This document shows, one piece after another, positions 7,218 to 14,217 of a stretch of 19,914 nt of DNA. The DNA is from an uncultured Novosphingobium sp. Its GTDB lineage: Bacteria; Pseudomonadota; Alphaproteobacteria; Sphingomonadales; Sphingomonadaceae. The stretch covers positions 1 to 19,914 of the forward strand of contig CAMPIM010000070.1 in the NCBI GenBank assembly GCA_946886365.1, in the 5' to 3' direction. The notes under the pieces were generated by a model. That model was not told the DNA's origin and made no database searches. It saw only the letters and a program-made list of their open reading frames with translations. Made by a program: the position numbers and the translations under genes. Position 1 is the first letter of the stretch. Every line of letters starts with the position of its first letter.

Positions 7218-7931
7218 TCAGGAAGCCGCCTTGCGCCGCAGGCCGATCAGCCAAGGCTTCACCCCGCGCGTCGGCCGCGCCGTTCCATCCAGCCGCTTTG
7301 CGCGAATGATCGTCACCGGCTTAACGATCATCTGCCCCCGCATCGGCCCCGATCCGCAACAGGTCGGCATGGCCAGGATGCGGCGCACGACATCCATGCC
7401 AGCAACCACATGGCCGAAAGCGGCATAGCCGATATAGTCCCCCCGCGCGTCCATATTGGGCGTCGCGCCCGCCGTGATGAAGAAATTGCCCATCGCCGAA
7501 TTCGGCCGGTTGGGCCGCGCCATCGACAGGGTCGCGTCGAGATGCCGGATGCCGGTCTTGCTGGTCGGCTCATGCGGGATCGGCGGCAGGGACCGGCGCG
7601 CGTCGGTATCGATCCCGCCTTGGATCAGCCCCAGCCTCGCATCACTCTTGCGCCGCGCCGCGCGGTAAAAGGTGACGCCATCGAACCGGCCATCATCGAC
7701 ATAGGTAAGGAAATTAGCCGAAGTGCGCGGCGCCCGCTTATTATCCGTCGCAACAATGATCGTGCCCACCGATGTCTCGATCGCCACGCGCGTATAGCCG
7801 GGCGTCGCCCGATTGCCCGGCAGTCCCCACGCCGCCGCCGGAAATACCATCAACAACAGGGCAAGTGCGCGCAACAGGGCAGCAGAAATCGGCGGTCTAA
7901 CCAAGGATCTATCGTCTCCATTCCAAAGCAC
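7218..7931 (-). CDS. Exported cyclophilin-type peptidyl-prolyl isomerase
   Basis: This is a cis-trans prolyl isomerase for periplasmic protein folding. The cyclophilin domain is visible from VAIETSVGTIIVATDNKRAP through ANFLTYVDDGRFDGVTFYR, LIQGGIDT, TLSMARPNRPNSAMGNFFI and YAAFGHVVAGMDVVRRI. The N-terminus has a hydrophobic signal (ALLRALALLLMVFPAAAWG). The usual QGGDP-like loop is QGGIDTDARR. A Cys pair (PTCCGSG) occurs near the C-terminus, which is unusual in bacterial cyclophilins and might form a disulfide or bind metal. No ATG opens the frame. The candidates are GTG at 7931 and TTG at 7904, the latter with GGAG 11 bases upstream. Either leaves the signal peptide intact. Confidence 0.9.
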   Translation of the reverse strand: MLWNGDDRSLVRPPISAALLRALALLLMVFPAAAWGLPGNRATPGYTRVAIETSVGTIIVATDNKRAPRTSANFLTYVDDGRFDGVTFYRAARRKSDARLGLIQGGIDTDARRSLPPIPHEPTSKTGIRHLDATLSMARPNRPNSAMGNFFITAGATPNMDARGDYIGYAAFGHVVAGMDVVRRILAMPTCCGSGPMRGQMIVKPVTIIRAKRLDGTARPTRGVKPWLIGLRRKAAS

Positions 7932-7980
7932 GCGGGCAATGATCGCGCTACAGGACGAACCGTGCGCTCGCCAGTGGCCA

Positions 7981-7996
7981 ACGGGACGTCTCCCGT
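7981..7996. promoter_or_regulatory. Perfect 6-bp inverted repeat between divergent genes
   Basis: ACGGGA-CGTC-TCCCGT forms a perfect 16-base inverted repeat in the 149-base region between the cyclophilin gene (-) and the glycosyltransferase operon (+). The centre itself is GACGTC, so it could be an operator as well as a hairpin. There is no T-run on either side, which argues against a terminator. No promoter could be assigned with confidence here. Confidence 0.3.
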
Positions 7997-8030
7997 CCCC
8001 GATCAGTCCGCCTTATGCCGTCCGTTAAAA

Positions 8031-8077
8031 AAGGAGGTGAGCCGGAATAAAAGCGCGACGGCACGCGTAAGCGTCGC
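8031..8077 (+). promoter_or_regulatory. Displaced consensus Shine-Dalgarno followed by a hairpin
   Basis: AAGGAGGTGA at 8031-8040 is a perfect complement to the 16S rRNA 3' end, but the first in-frame start of the glycosyltransferase is ATG 8081, 40 bases further on. Between them GCGACG (8055-8060) pairs with CGTCGC (8072-8077) around an 11-base loop, which would shorten the effective distance to about 17 bases. An in-frame TAA at 8048-8050 rules out a longer protein. No ATG or TTG follows the site at normal spacing. The site may be used through folding or may serve in translational control. Confidence 0.4.
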
Positions 8078-8080
8078 ATC

Positions 8081-9322
8081 ATGGCAACGCTTCTCCACCT
8101 CGACCGCTCGCCCCGCCCGCCGATCGCCGCCCGAGATGCAAAGCGGCCAATGCGGGTCGCCCTATTTTCCGGCAATTATGACTGCGTACGGGACGGCGCG
8201 AATCAGGCGCTCAACCGGCTGGTGGATTATCTTCAGGCGCGCCATGGCGTAACAGTGCGCATCTACACCCCGCGCGCGCCAAAGCCCGCCTTCGCCGCCG
8301 TTGGAGATATCCACGCCGTTCGTTCGCTCGGCTTGCCGGGACGGCCCGAATATCGGCTGGCCCTGGGCCTTACGTCCGCCGCGTGCGCCGATCTCGACAG
8401 CTTCGCCCCCGACATCATCCACCTATCAGCGCCCGACTGGCTTGGATGGCAGGCGCTCGGCTACGCCCGGCAAAATGATCTGCCCGTGATCGCCAGCGTG
8501 CACACGCGCTTTGAAACCTATGCGGACTATTATCGCCTGTCCTTCCTGCGCAAGCCGATCGAGCGCTATCTCGACCGCTTTTATGGCCGGTGTGACCGCA
8601 TATTGGCGCCGACGCTGCCCATCGCCGATGAGTTCGCCAGCGCTTATGGAGAGGCAAAGGTTTCGATATGGGGCCGGGGCGTCGATCGCGCGCGCTTCCA
8701 TCCGTCACTCCGATCCGACGCTGTGCGCGCGGCCTATGGCTATGATCGCGACGATGTTGTGCCGCTGTTCTTTGGCCGCCTCGTCCTGGAAAAGGGGCTG
8801 GACGTGTTTGCCGAGACGATCGCGCTTCTGCGTCAGCGTCACCCTGGGTTGCGTCCACTGATCGTGGGAGAGGGGCCGGCCCGCAGCTGGCTGGCGCAAC
8901 GCCTGCCCAATGCGACCTTTGCCGGGCATCTGGAGGGGATAGCGCTCGGCACCGCCATTGCCAGCGCCGACATATTGATCAATCCCAGCGTCACCGAAGC
9001 CTTTGGCAACGTCAATCTCGAAGCGATGGCGAGTGGACTGCCCGTCGTGTCGGCGGACGTGCCGAGCGCCGCCGCTCTTGTCACCCATGATGTCACGGGC
9101 CTGCTGGTCGAACCGAAAGACGCGGCCGCCTATGCCGCGGCGGTCGAACATTTGATCGGCGACCCCCGCCGCCGCCGCCGCATGAGCGCGATGGCCAGCG
9201 CGGCTGCCGACCGCTATGACTGGGACGATGTCCTTGCGCCTGTTTATCAAGCCTATGCCGATTGCCTGGCGGATGCCCCACCGTCCGCCATGGCCCGGGA
9301 ACTGATATCATGCGCTGGCTGA
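8081..9322 (+). CDS. GT4-family glycosyltransferase (413 aa)
   Basis: This is a retaining GT-B glycosyltransferase that probably transfers a sugar from a nucleotide donor to a lipid or glycan acceptor at the cytoplasmic face. The N-terminal Rossmann domain starts at MRVALFSGNYDCVRDGANQALNRL (from residue 24) and includes DIIHLSAPD and VIASVHTRFETY. The C-terminal domain has FFGRLVLEKGLDVF (residues 230-243). It also has the GT4 signature EAFGNVNLEAMASGLPVV, with the E306...E314 pair that binds the donor. The closest family I recognise is the GDP-mannose-dependent alpha-mannosyltransferase-like group; donor identity is not proved. ATG 8081 is the first in-frame start after a TAA; ATG 8150 would also give a complete domain. 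Its stop overlaps the sigma factor start by 13 bases, implying one operon. Confidence 0.92.
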   Translation: MATLLHLDRSPRPPIAARDAKRPMRVALFSGNYDCVRDGANQALNRLVDYLQARHGVTVRIYTPRAPKPAFAAVGDIHAVRSLGLPGRPEYRLALGLTSAACADLDSFAPDIIHLSAPDWLGWQALGYARQNDLPVIASVHTRFETYADYYRLSFLRKPIERYLDRFYGRCDRILAPTLPIADEFASAYGEAKVSIWGRGVDRARFHPSLRSDAVRAAYGYDRDDVVPLFFGRLVLEKGLDVFAETIALLRQRHPGLRPLIVGEGPARSWLAQRLPNATFAGHLEGIALGTAIASADILINPSVTEAFGNVNLEAMASGLPVVSADVPSAAALVTHDVTGLLVEPKDAAAYAAAVEHLIGDPRRRRRMSAMASAAADRYDWDDVLAPVYQAYADCLADAPPSAMARELISCAG

Positions 9323-9843
9323 AAAGCGGGACCGGCGGCCCGATCGGCGACGACCTCACCGCCATGCGCCGCTATGCCCGCTCCCTCGCGCGCGACGATC
9401 AGGACGCGGACGACGTGGTCCAGGACGCGCTGGTGCGCGCGATCGAGCGGCAGGACAGCTTTCAACCCAGCCGTAGCAGGCGCCAATGGCTGCTCACCAT
9501 CGTCCACAATGTCTTCATATCGGGCAAACGGCGCGAAGCCGCCGAGGCGCGGCGCGACGCGCGCTTTGCCGAAACGGTGATGGCGCATGTCGATGCCGGG
9601 CAGGAACATAGGGTGCAGCTTGCCCAATTGGGGCAATCCTTCGCCGCGCTGCCGGACCATCATCGATCGGTCCTGCACCTGATCGCTGTCGAAGGCATGA
9701 CCTATCAGGAAGCGGCCGAGGTGCTGGACGTGCCGGTGGGCACCATCATGTCACGGCTGGCGCGGGCGCGGGCGGGCTTGCGGAGCTCTGGCAGCGTCGA
9801 TGGGCGGGCGACGTTGCGTCTGGTTGGAGGACAGGATGACTGA
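9310..9843 (+). CDS. ECF-type RNA polymerase sigma factor (177 aa)
   Basis: This is an extracytoplasmic-function sigma-70 factor. Region 2 is seen in MRRYARSLARDDQDADDVVQDALVRA, followed by the WLLTIVHNVFISGKRR block. Region 4 is in LPDHHRSVLHLIAVEGMTYQEAAEVLDVPVGTIMSRLARAR, a helix-turn-helix for the -35 element. The length is typical of the class. ATG 9310 lies inside the end of the glycosyltransferase gene. The stop overlaps the next start (ATGACTGA at 9836-9843), so all three genes are translationally coupled. The following anti-sigma gene implies that the factor is held inactive until an envelope signal. It is not the PhyR/NepR-type general stress factor arrangement. The stimulus and regulon cannot be read from the sequence. 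Confidence 0.93.
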   Translation: MRWLKSGTGGPIGDDLTAMRRYARSLARDDQDADDVVQDALVRAIERQDSFQPSRSRRQWLLTIVHNVFISGKRREAAEARRDARFAETVMAHVDAGQEHRVQLAQLGQSFAALPDHHRSVLHLIAVEGMTYQEAAEVLDVPVGTIMSRLARARAGLRSSGSVDGRATLRLVGGQDD

Positions 9844-10558
9844 GGAACCCGCCGATCACGAATTGCACGCCTATATCGATGATGAACTGGACGATGCCGG
9901 ACGCTTTGCCGTGGAAACGCATCTTGCCGCCCGCCCTGACCTCGCGGCGCGAGTAATGGCCGACCTCAGCGCGCGGACGGGACTCCGTCTGCTGGCGCAC
10001 AGGAAGGAACAGCTCTCCGGCCATTTTCTCGACGACAGCGCGGCGCTTGCGCCCTCGAAAGCCCGGCCTTTCTGGCGCAGGGCAGCGACGGTCGGCGGGA
10101 CCGGAACAGCGGCCGCGCTGGCATTGCTGCTGGCGACCGGACCTAGCCCGCCCGATTATGTCGATATGGCCGTCGCCTCTCACCGGGTCGCGCTGATCCG
10201 GGCGCACATGGCTTCACAAATCGAAGGGCAGGCGCTCGACCATCATGAGCTTCTGGCGCGAACCCACATCTTCCTGCCCACACTGCCCGCCGACTGGAAC
10301 GTGACCGACGTTCAGCTTTTCCCGGCGGGGAAAAGTCCCGCCCTTCTCGTCGCGATCAGAACCGGCGCGGGCGAGCGCCTGTCCATCTTCGCGACACGAC
10401 AGAAAAGCGACGCCCCCGCCATCCCCGACACGGTACGGGAAGGCAAACAGTCCGTCGCCTACTGGCGACGCGGCGACATGTCCTATGCCCTGACCGGCGA
10501 AGGCGATCCCGGCACGATCGACCAGGAGGCGGAACGGCTGAACCAATATTGGTCCTGA
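9836..10558 (+). CDS. Membrane-anchored anti-sigma factor (240 aa)
   Basis: This is the presumed inhibitor of the ECF sigma factor encoded directly upstream. The N-terminal ~70 residues (DHELHAYIDDELDDAGRFAVETHLAARPDLAARV) have the form of an anti-sigma domain but lack the His-Cys-Cys zinc motif, so it is not a ZAS protein. A single membrane span lies at about residues 82-98 (TVGGTGTAAALALLLATG). A ~140-residue extracytoplasmic domain follows, with TLPADWNVTDVQLFP and VAYWRRGDMSYALTGEGD. The overlap of 8 bases with the sigma gene indicates coupled synthesis. The periplasmic part presumably senses the signal or is cut by regulated proteolysis; this is inference from the class. Confidence 0.88.
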   Translation: MTEEPADHELHAYIDDELDDAGRFAVETHLAARPDLAARVMADLSARTGLRLLAHRKEQLSGHFLDDSAALAPSKARPFWRRAATVGGTGTAAALALLLATGPSPPDYVDMAVASHRVALIRAHMASQIEGQALDHHELLARTHIFLPTLPADWNVTDVQLFPAGKSPALLVAIRTGAGERLSIFATRQKSDAPAIPDTVREGKQSVAYWRRGDMSYALTGEGDPGTIDQEAERLNQYWS

Positions 10559-10590
10559 CCCGGCTGGATACGGAAGCTTTTGATATTAAG

Positions 10591-10680
<90 letters not shown>

Positions 10681-10768
10681 GCAGAAGGTCCAGCATGTGC
10701 CGTCCCGGTCGAGCGGCGGCCATTAGCGAATGATGACCGGCTTGCCAAGCGGCCCGCACCGTATTTTT

Positions 10769-10796
10769 CTTGTAACACTCAGCAAGCACCCTAAAT
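10769..10796 (+). promoter_or_regulatory. Candidate heat-shock (RpoH-type) promoter of hspQ
   Basis: CTTG at 10769-10772, then 17 bases, then CCTAAAT at 10790-10796. This resembles the alphaproteobacterial sigma-32 pattern (CTTG, 17-18 bases, C-rich then AT-rich -10). A transcript would begin about 10802-10804, directly before the hspQ ATG at 10805. That agrees with the absence of any Shine-Dalgarno there. HspQ is a heat-shock protein in E. coli, which makes the assignment plausible. It was read by eye and not scored with a matrix. Confidence 0.45.
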
Positions 10797-10804
10797 TGCT
10801 TTTC

Positions 10805-11176
10805 ATGACCGACACCACTGCAATCTTCGGCGCCGATGTCAGCGCGCCACCTGTTGTCCACGCGCATTTCAGCATCGGCGATGTCGTAAAGCATCGCCTC
10901 TTCGCCTTCCGTGGCGTGGTGTTCGACATCGATCCCGTCTTCGCCAACAGCGAGGAATGGTATCAGGCGATTCCCGAACAATCCCGGCCGGACAAGCATC
11001 AGCCCTTCTATCATCTGCTCGCCGAAAATGGCGAAACCAGCTATGTCGCTTATGTAAGCCAGCAGAATCTGATGGCCGACGACAGCGGGGAGCCGGTGGA
11101 TCATCCGGCGATCGCGGGGATGTTCGGGACCTATGCCAACGGCAAATATCAGCTGCGCCCGCTCCATCGCCATTAA
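10805..11176 (+). CDS. hspQ: Heat shock protein HspQ (123 aa)
   Basis: The family is recognised from HFSIGDVVKHRLFAFRGVVFDIDPVFANSEEWYQAIPE, then RPDKHQPFYHLLAENGETSYVAYVSQQNL and HPAIAGMFGTYANGKYQ. This is the full-length HspQ/YccV domain, first described as a hemimethylated-DNA-binding protein. In enterobacteria it affects DnaA stability and serves as a Lon specificity factor. An extra ~20 residues precede the domain (MTDTTAIFGADVSAPPVV). The start at 10805 has no ribosome site; a longer frame from 10730 would run through the candidate promoter and part of the gap beside the tRNA gene. Its last 44 bases overlap the start of the following SGNH hydrolase gene, suggesting coupling. Confidence 0.93.
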   Translation: MTDTTAIFGADVSAPPVVHAHFSIGDVVKHRLFAFRGVVFDIDPVFANSEEWYQAIPEQSRPDKHQPFYHLLAENGETSYVAYVSQQNLMADDSGEPVDHPAIAGMFGTYANGKYQLRPLHRH

Positions 11177-11942
11177 GGCGCCGTCCCGCGCACGGGCATG
11201 GTGGCGGGTCGCCGCCGCCCTCGCGCTGCTGCCCGGCCTCGCCGGAATCGCCGCTGCGCAGGCACCTACCGAGCGCCCCGCACCGGAACCCCGGATCAAT
11301 GCCGATCCGACCTTCCCCTTCGCCAATGAAGTCGCCGCCTTCGCCAAGGCGAATGAGAGAGACAGCGGCGCGCCCGGCGCCGTCCTCTTCCTCGGCAGCT
11401 CCAGCATCAGGCTGTGGGACACAAACGCGGGCTTCCCTGACCGAAGCACCGTCAATCGCGGTTTCGGCGGTGCGACGACGCCCGACGTCCTGCGCCACTA
11501 TGCCCGGCTCTTCCCCAAAGCCGCGCCCCGATCGGTACTCGTCTATATCGGCGAGAACGACCTCGCCGCCGGAGCCACCCCCGACACCGTCGCGCGCAAC
11601 ATACTCACGCTGCTGAAAAGGCTGCGCGCCGATTATCCCAAGGCGCGCATCGCCTATCTGTCGCTCAAACCCTCGCCCATCCGATGGACGCTCTGGCCGA
11701 AAATGGCGGCGGTCAACATGACCGTGGCGGCGCGTAGCCGGGTCAGCGGTTTTGAATATCTTGACGTCGGCAGCAGCCTGCTCGCCCATGACGGCCTGCC
11801 CGACGCATCGCTGTTCGGCCCGGATGGGCTGCACATGAACCCGCGCGGATACAGCCGCTGGAACAGGCTGGTCGATGGCTGGCTCGACCGGATGGAGATG
11901 GCAGCGGCACCGGCATCGCGTTCGGCATCACTTTCCAATTGA
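11133..11942 (+). CDS. Exported SGNH/GDSL-type esterase (269 aa)
   Basis: This is a serine esterase/lipase-like hydrolase of the SGNH superfamily. Block I is FLGSSSIRLW (residues 87-95, with the nucleophile Ser in the GSS turn). Block II is RGFGGATTPDV and block III is YIGENDLAAG with Asn142. Block V is PDGLHMNPRGY with Asp231 and His234. A signal segment (RAWWRVAAALALLPGLAGIAAAQA, about residues 21-44) predicts export. The n-region is long because the only ATG is at 11133, inside hspQ in another frame. No GTG or TTG lies nearer the hydrophobic part, so the overlap with hspQ appears genuine. The natural ester substrate is unknown. Confidence 0.9.
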   Translation: MPTANISCARSIAIKAPSRARAWWRVAAALALLPGLAGIAAAQAPTERPAPEPRINADPTFPFANEVAAFAKANERDSGAPGAVLFLGSSSIRLWDTNAGFPDRSTVNRGFGGATTPDVLRHYARLFPKAAPRSVLVYIGENDLAAGATPDTVARNILTLLKRLRADYPKARIAYLSLKPSPIRWTLWPKMAAVNMTVAARSRVSGFEYLDVGSSLLAHDGLPDASLFGPDGLHMNPRGYSRWNRLVDGWLDRMEMAAAPASRSASLSN

Positions 11943-11999
11943 TCCACGGCCCAGCAACATTATTACCATACATCTGTAAAACATACCCAAAGGGGGACG

Positions 12000-13985
12000 A
12001 TGCTGGTGACCACTGATTCGGCCAAGGCCCTGCCCATGCCCGCTCCCATGGCGGAACTGACGCTTCGCGGCGTCATTCTGGGTGCGCTCATCACGCTGCT
12101 GTTCACCGCGGCCAACGTCTATCTGGGGCTGAAGATCGGCCTTACCTTCGCGACCTCCATCCCCGCCGCCGTCATCTCCATGGCGGTGCTGCGCCTGTTC
12201 GCGACCGGCACGATCCTTGAAAACAACATCGTCCAGACGATCGCGTCGGCCGCAGGCACGCTGTCGGCAATCATCTTCGTCCTGCCCGGCCTCGTCATCA
12301 TCGGCTGGTGGCATGGCTTTCCCTATTGGCTGTCCGCCTTCACCATCGCGCTCGGCGGCATATTGGGGGTCATGTATTCCGTCCCGCTCCGCCGCGCGCT
12401 CGTCACCGGGTCAGACCTACCCTATCCCGAAGGCGTCGCCGCCGCCGAAGTGCTGAAAGTGGGCGCAGGCTCCCGCGAGGGCCTCGAAGAGAATAAGCGC
12501 GGCCTCTCTGCCATCCTCATTAGCGCCCTCGCCGCCGCCGCCTTCTCCATCACCGCAAAGACCAAGCTGATCGCCGAAGAGGCCGCCACCTTCTTCAAAT
12601 TCGGCGCAGGCGCAACATCTGTCTCGACCAGCTTTTCCATGGCGCTGATCGGCGTCGGCCATCTCGTCGGCCTGTCGGTCGGCGTCGCGATGTTCGTCGG
12701 CCTGCTGATCAGTTGGGTCGGCCTCGTCCCTTGGCTTACCGCGCCCCTGCCAGCAGGAGCCGACATCGCCGAAGTCGTCGGCACCACCTTCCGCATGAAG
12801 GCGCGCTTCATCGGCGCGGGCACCATCGGCGTCGCGGCGATCTGGACCCTGCTCAAGATATTGGGGCCGATCATCAGCGGCATCCGCTCCGCCATCGCGG
12901 CAGCGCAGCGGCGCAAGGCTGGCGACGGCGCCCTGCTCGAACTCACCGAGCGTGACCTGCCGATCGGCATCGTCGGCGGCACCATCCTCGCCTCGCTCGC
13001 GCCGATCGCGGTGCTGCTCTGGTATTTCGCGCAAGGAGGCCCGATCGCGGCCAATCCGGTGCCGATCCTCATCCTGACGCTCGCCTATATCCTCGTCGCG
13101 GGCATCGTCATCGCGTCGGTCTGCGGCTATATGGCGGGCCTGATCGGCGCGTCGAACAGCCCGATCTCCGGCGTCGGCATCCTCGCCGTGCTGGGCGCCT
13201 CGCTGATCCTCGCCGCCATTTACGGCTCGGGCGGCGATCCGAAACAAAGCCAGGCGCTCATCGCCTATGCCCTGTTCGTCACCGCCATCGTGTTCGGCAT
13301 CGCCACCATCTCCAACGACAATCTTCAGGATCTGAAGACCGGCCAGCTGGTCGGCGCGACCCCCTGGAAGCAGCAGGTCGCGCTGGTCCTCGGCGTCATC
13401 TTCGGCGCCCTCGTCATTCCGCCAGTGCTCGATCTCCTCAACAGCGCCTTCGGCTTCGCAGGCGCTCCCGGAGCCAAGGCGACCGCCCTGCCCGCGCCCC
13501 AGGCCGCGCTCATCTCGGCACTGGCAAAGGGCGTGCTGGGCGGCGATCTCGATTGGGGCCTGATCGGCACCGGCGCGCTGATCGGCGCCGTGGTCGTCGC
13601 CATCGATGAACTGCTCGGCAAGGCAGGCAAGCTCCGCCTGCCCCCGCTCGCGGTCGGCATGGGCATTTACCTGCCGATGGCGCTAACCCTGCTGATCCCG
13701 GTCGGCGCGGTGATCGGCCACCTCTACAATCGCTGGGCGCGCCGCCAATCCAACCCCGACTTCGCCGAACGCATGGGCGTCCTGATGGCGACCGGCTTCA
13801 TCGTGGGCGAAAGCCTGTTCGGCGTCGCCTTCGCTGGGATCGTAGCGGCGACGAACAGCGACGCCCCACTCGCGCTGATGGCGGAAAATGAGTGGGCCGT
13901 GCCTGCCGCGCTGCTGATCTTCGCGGCGGTGATCGCGGCACTCTATGCGCGGCTGCGCCACTGGGCGAGCGCACCGCTTGGTTAG
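12000..13985 (+). CDS. OPT-family oligopeptide transporter (661 aa)
   Basis: This is a large, very hydrophobic protein with many membrane segments throughout. It belongs to the OPT family, recognisable from the start AELTLRGVILGALITLLFTAANVYLGLKIGLTFATSIPAA, then ENNIVQTIASAAG and GSDLPYPEGVAAAEVL. Later blocks are GVGILAVLGASL and ATISNDNLQDLKTGQLVGATPWKQQ. OPT proteins import small peptides or metal chelates by proton coupling; the substrate here is unknown. ATG 12000 follows a run AGGGGG by only 3 bases; GTG 12006, two codons later, has better spacing. A weak promoter-like pair (TTGATC at 11939, TATTAC at 11961, 16-base spacing) overlaps the SGNH stop. Confidence 0.92.
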   Translation: MLVTTDSAKALPMPAPMAELTLRGVILGALITLLFTAANVYLGLKIGLTFATSIPAAVISMAVLRLFATGTILENNIVQTIASAAGTLSAIIFVLPGLVIIGWWHGFPYWLSAFTIALGGILGVMYSVPLRRALVTGSDLPYPEGVAAAEVLKVGAGSREGLEENKRGLSAILISALAAAAFSITAKTKLIAEEAATFFKFGAGATSVSTSFSMALIGVGHLVGLSVGVAMFVGLLISWVGLVPWLTAPLPAGADIAEVVGTTFRMKARFIGAGTIGVAAIWTLLKILGPIISGIRSAIAAAQRRKAGDGALLELTERDLPIGIVGGTILASLAPIAVLLWYFAQGGPIAANPVPILILTLAYILVAGIVIASVCGYMAGLIGASNSPISGVGILAVLGASLILAAIYGSGGDPKQSQALIAYALFVTAIVFGIATISNDNLQDLKTGQLVGATPWKQQVALVLGVIFGALVIPPVLDLLNSAFGFAGAPGAKATALPAPQAALISALAKGVLGGDLDWGLIGTGALIGAVVVAIDELLGKAGKLRLPPLAVGMGIYLPMALTLLIPVGAVIGHLYNRWARRQSNPDFAERMGVLMATGFIVGESLFGVAFAGIVAATNSDAPLALMAENEWAVPAALLIFAAVIAALYARLRHWASAPLG

Positions 13986-14024
13986 GGGGGAAGCGACCCG
14001 TTTCGCCCCCATTCGGTCGCTAGA
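13983..14024 (+). terminator. Possible terminator after the OPT gene
   Basis: AGCGACC (13991-13997) can pair with GGTCGCT about 16 bases further on (14014-14021 region), directly after the OPT stop codon. GGGGGG and CCCCC tracts flank and fill the loop. No T-run follows, so this would be a Rho-assisted or weak terminator at best. Confidence 0.3.
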
Positions 14025-14063
14025 GCTTCACGCATACTTTCGGATAGCCGACACACTGCAGGC

Positions 14064-14093
14064 TTGTTGATTCACCCAGGTGCACCCTCTATA
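14064..14093 (+). promoter_or_regulatory. Candidate sigma-70 promoter of the SulP gene
   Basis: TTGTTG at 14064-14069 and TCTATA at 14088-14093 are separated by 18 bases. The implied transcript starts near 14100, immediately before the structured leader. It is the best -35/-10 pair in the 232-base gap between the OPT and SulP genes. It was read by eye. Confidence 0.4.
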
Positions 14094-14099
14094 GGGCTC

Positions 14100-14217
14100 G
14101 CATTCGCAAGGACCCGGTGAAAGTCCGGGTGGCTATTCCGGCCGCTGATCCGCCGGATAACAACATGCACTGCTCCTTATGCGCTGTTCAGCGCTCGTGC
14201 CCTGTTGTGGATTTTCA
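14100..14217 (+). ncRNA. Structured 5' leader (candidate cis-regulatory RNA) of the SulP gene
   Basis: Three hairpins occupy the leader. Hairpin 1: ACCCGG (14112-14117) with CCGGGT (14125-14130), loop TGAAAGT. Hairpin 2: TCCGGC (14137-14142) with GCCGGA (14152-14157), 9-base loop. Hairpin 3: ACAACA (14160-14165) plus GCAC (14167-14170) with GTGC (14197-14200) plus TGTTGT (14203-14208), enclosing an inner stem GCGCT-GTTC-AGCGC (14181-14194). The last stem ends 9 bases before the ATG and touches the only ribosome-site candidate (GGA at 14209). Hairpin 1 has an alternative pairing (GGAC 14110 with GTCC 14123). This position, upstream of a SulP gene in an alphaproteobacterium, recalls the sul1 candidate RNA motif. 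I cannot confirm membership from memory of its consensus. Confidence 0.5.

Noticed and set aside
6613..7428. 271-codon plus-strand frame opposite the DUF72 gene
   Set aside because: Shadow frame; the minus-strand DUF72 gene has a strong ribosome site and full family motifs.
7950..7985. Possible ECF-type promoter (GAAC at 7957) autoregulating the sigma operon
   Set aside because: No CGTC or CGTT element lies 16-17 bases downstream, so the match was limited to the -35 half.
7981..7996. Inverted repeat as an intrinsic terminator
   Set aside because: No T-run on either strand, and it lies between divergent genes where no transcript needs to end.
7215..8252. 345-codon plus-strand frame across the cyclophilin gene and the glycosyltransferase start
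   Set aside because: It overlaps two well-supported genes, has an Arg-rich shadow composition and no recognisable domain.
14101..14165. Resemblance of GGTGAAAGTCCGGG to the core of a cobalamin riboswitch
   Set aside because: The conserved B12 box and the CCCGC-ACTG part are missing and the downstream gene is an anion transporter, so the similarity is limited to a generic hairpin.
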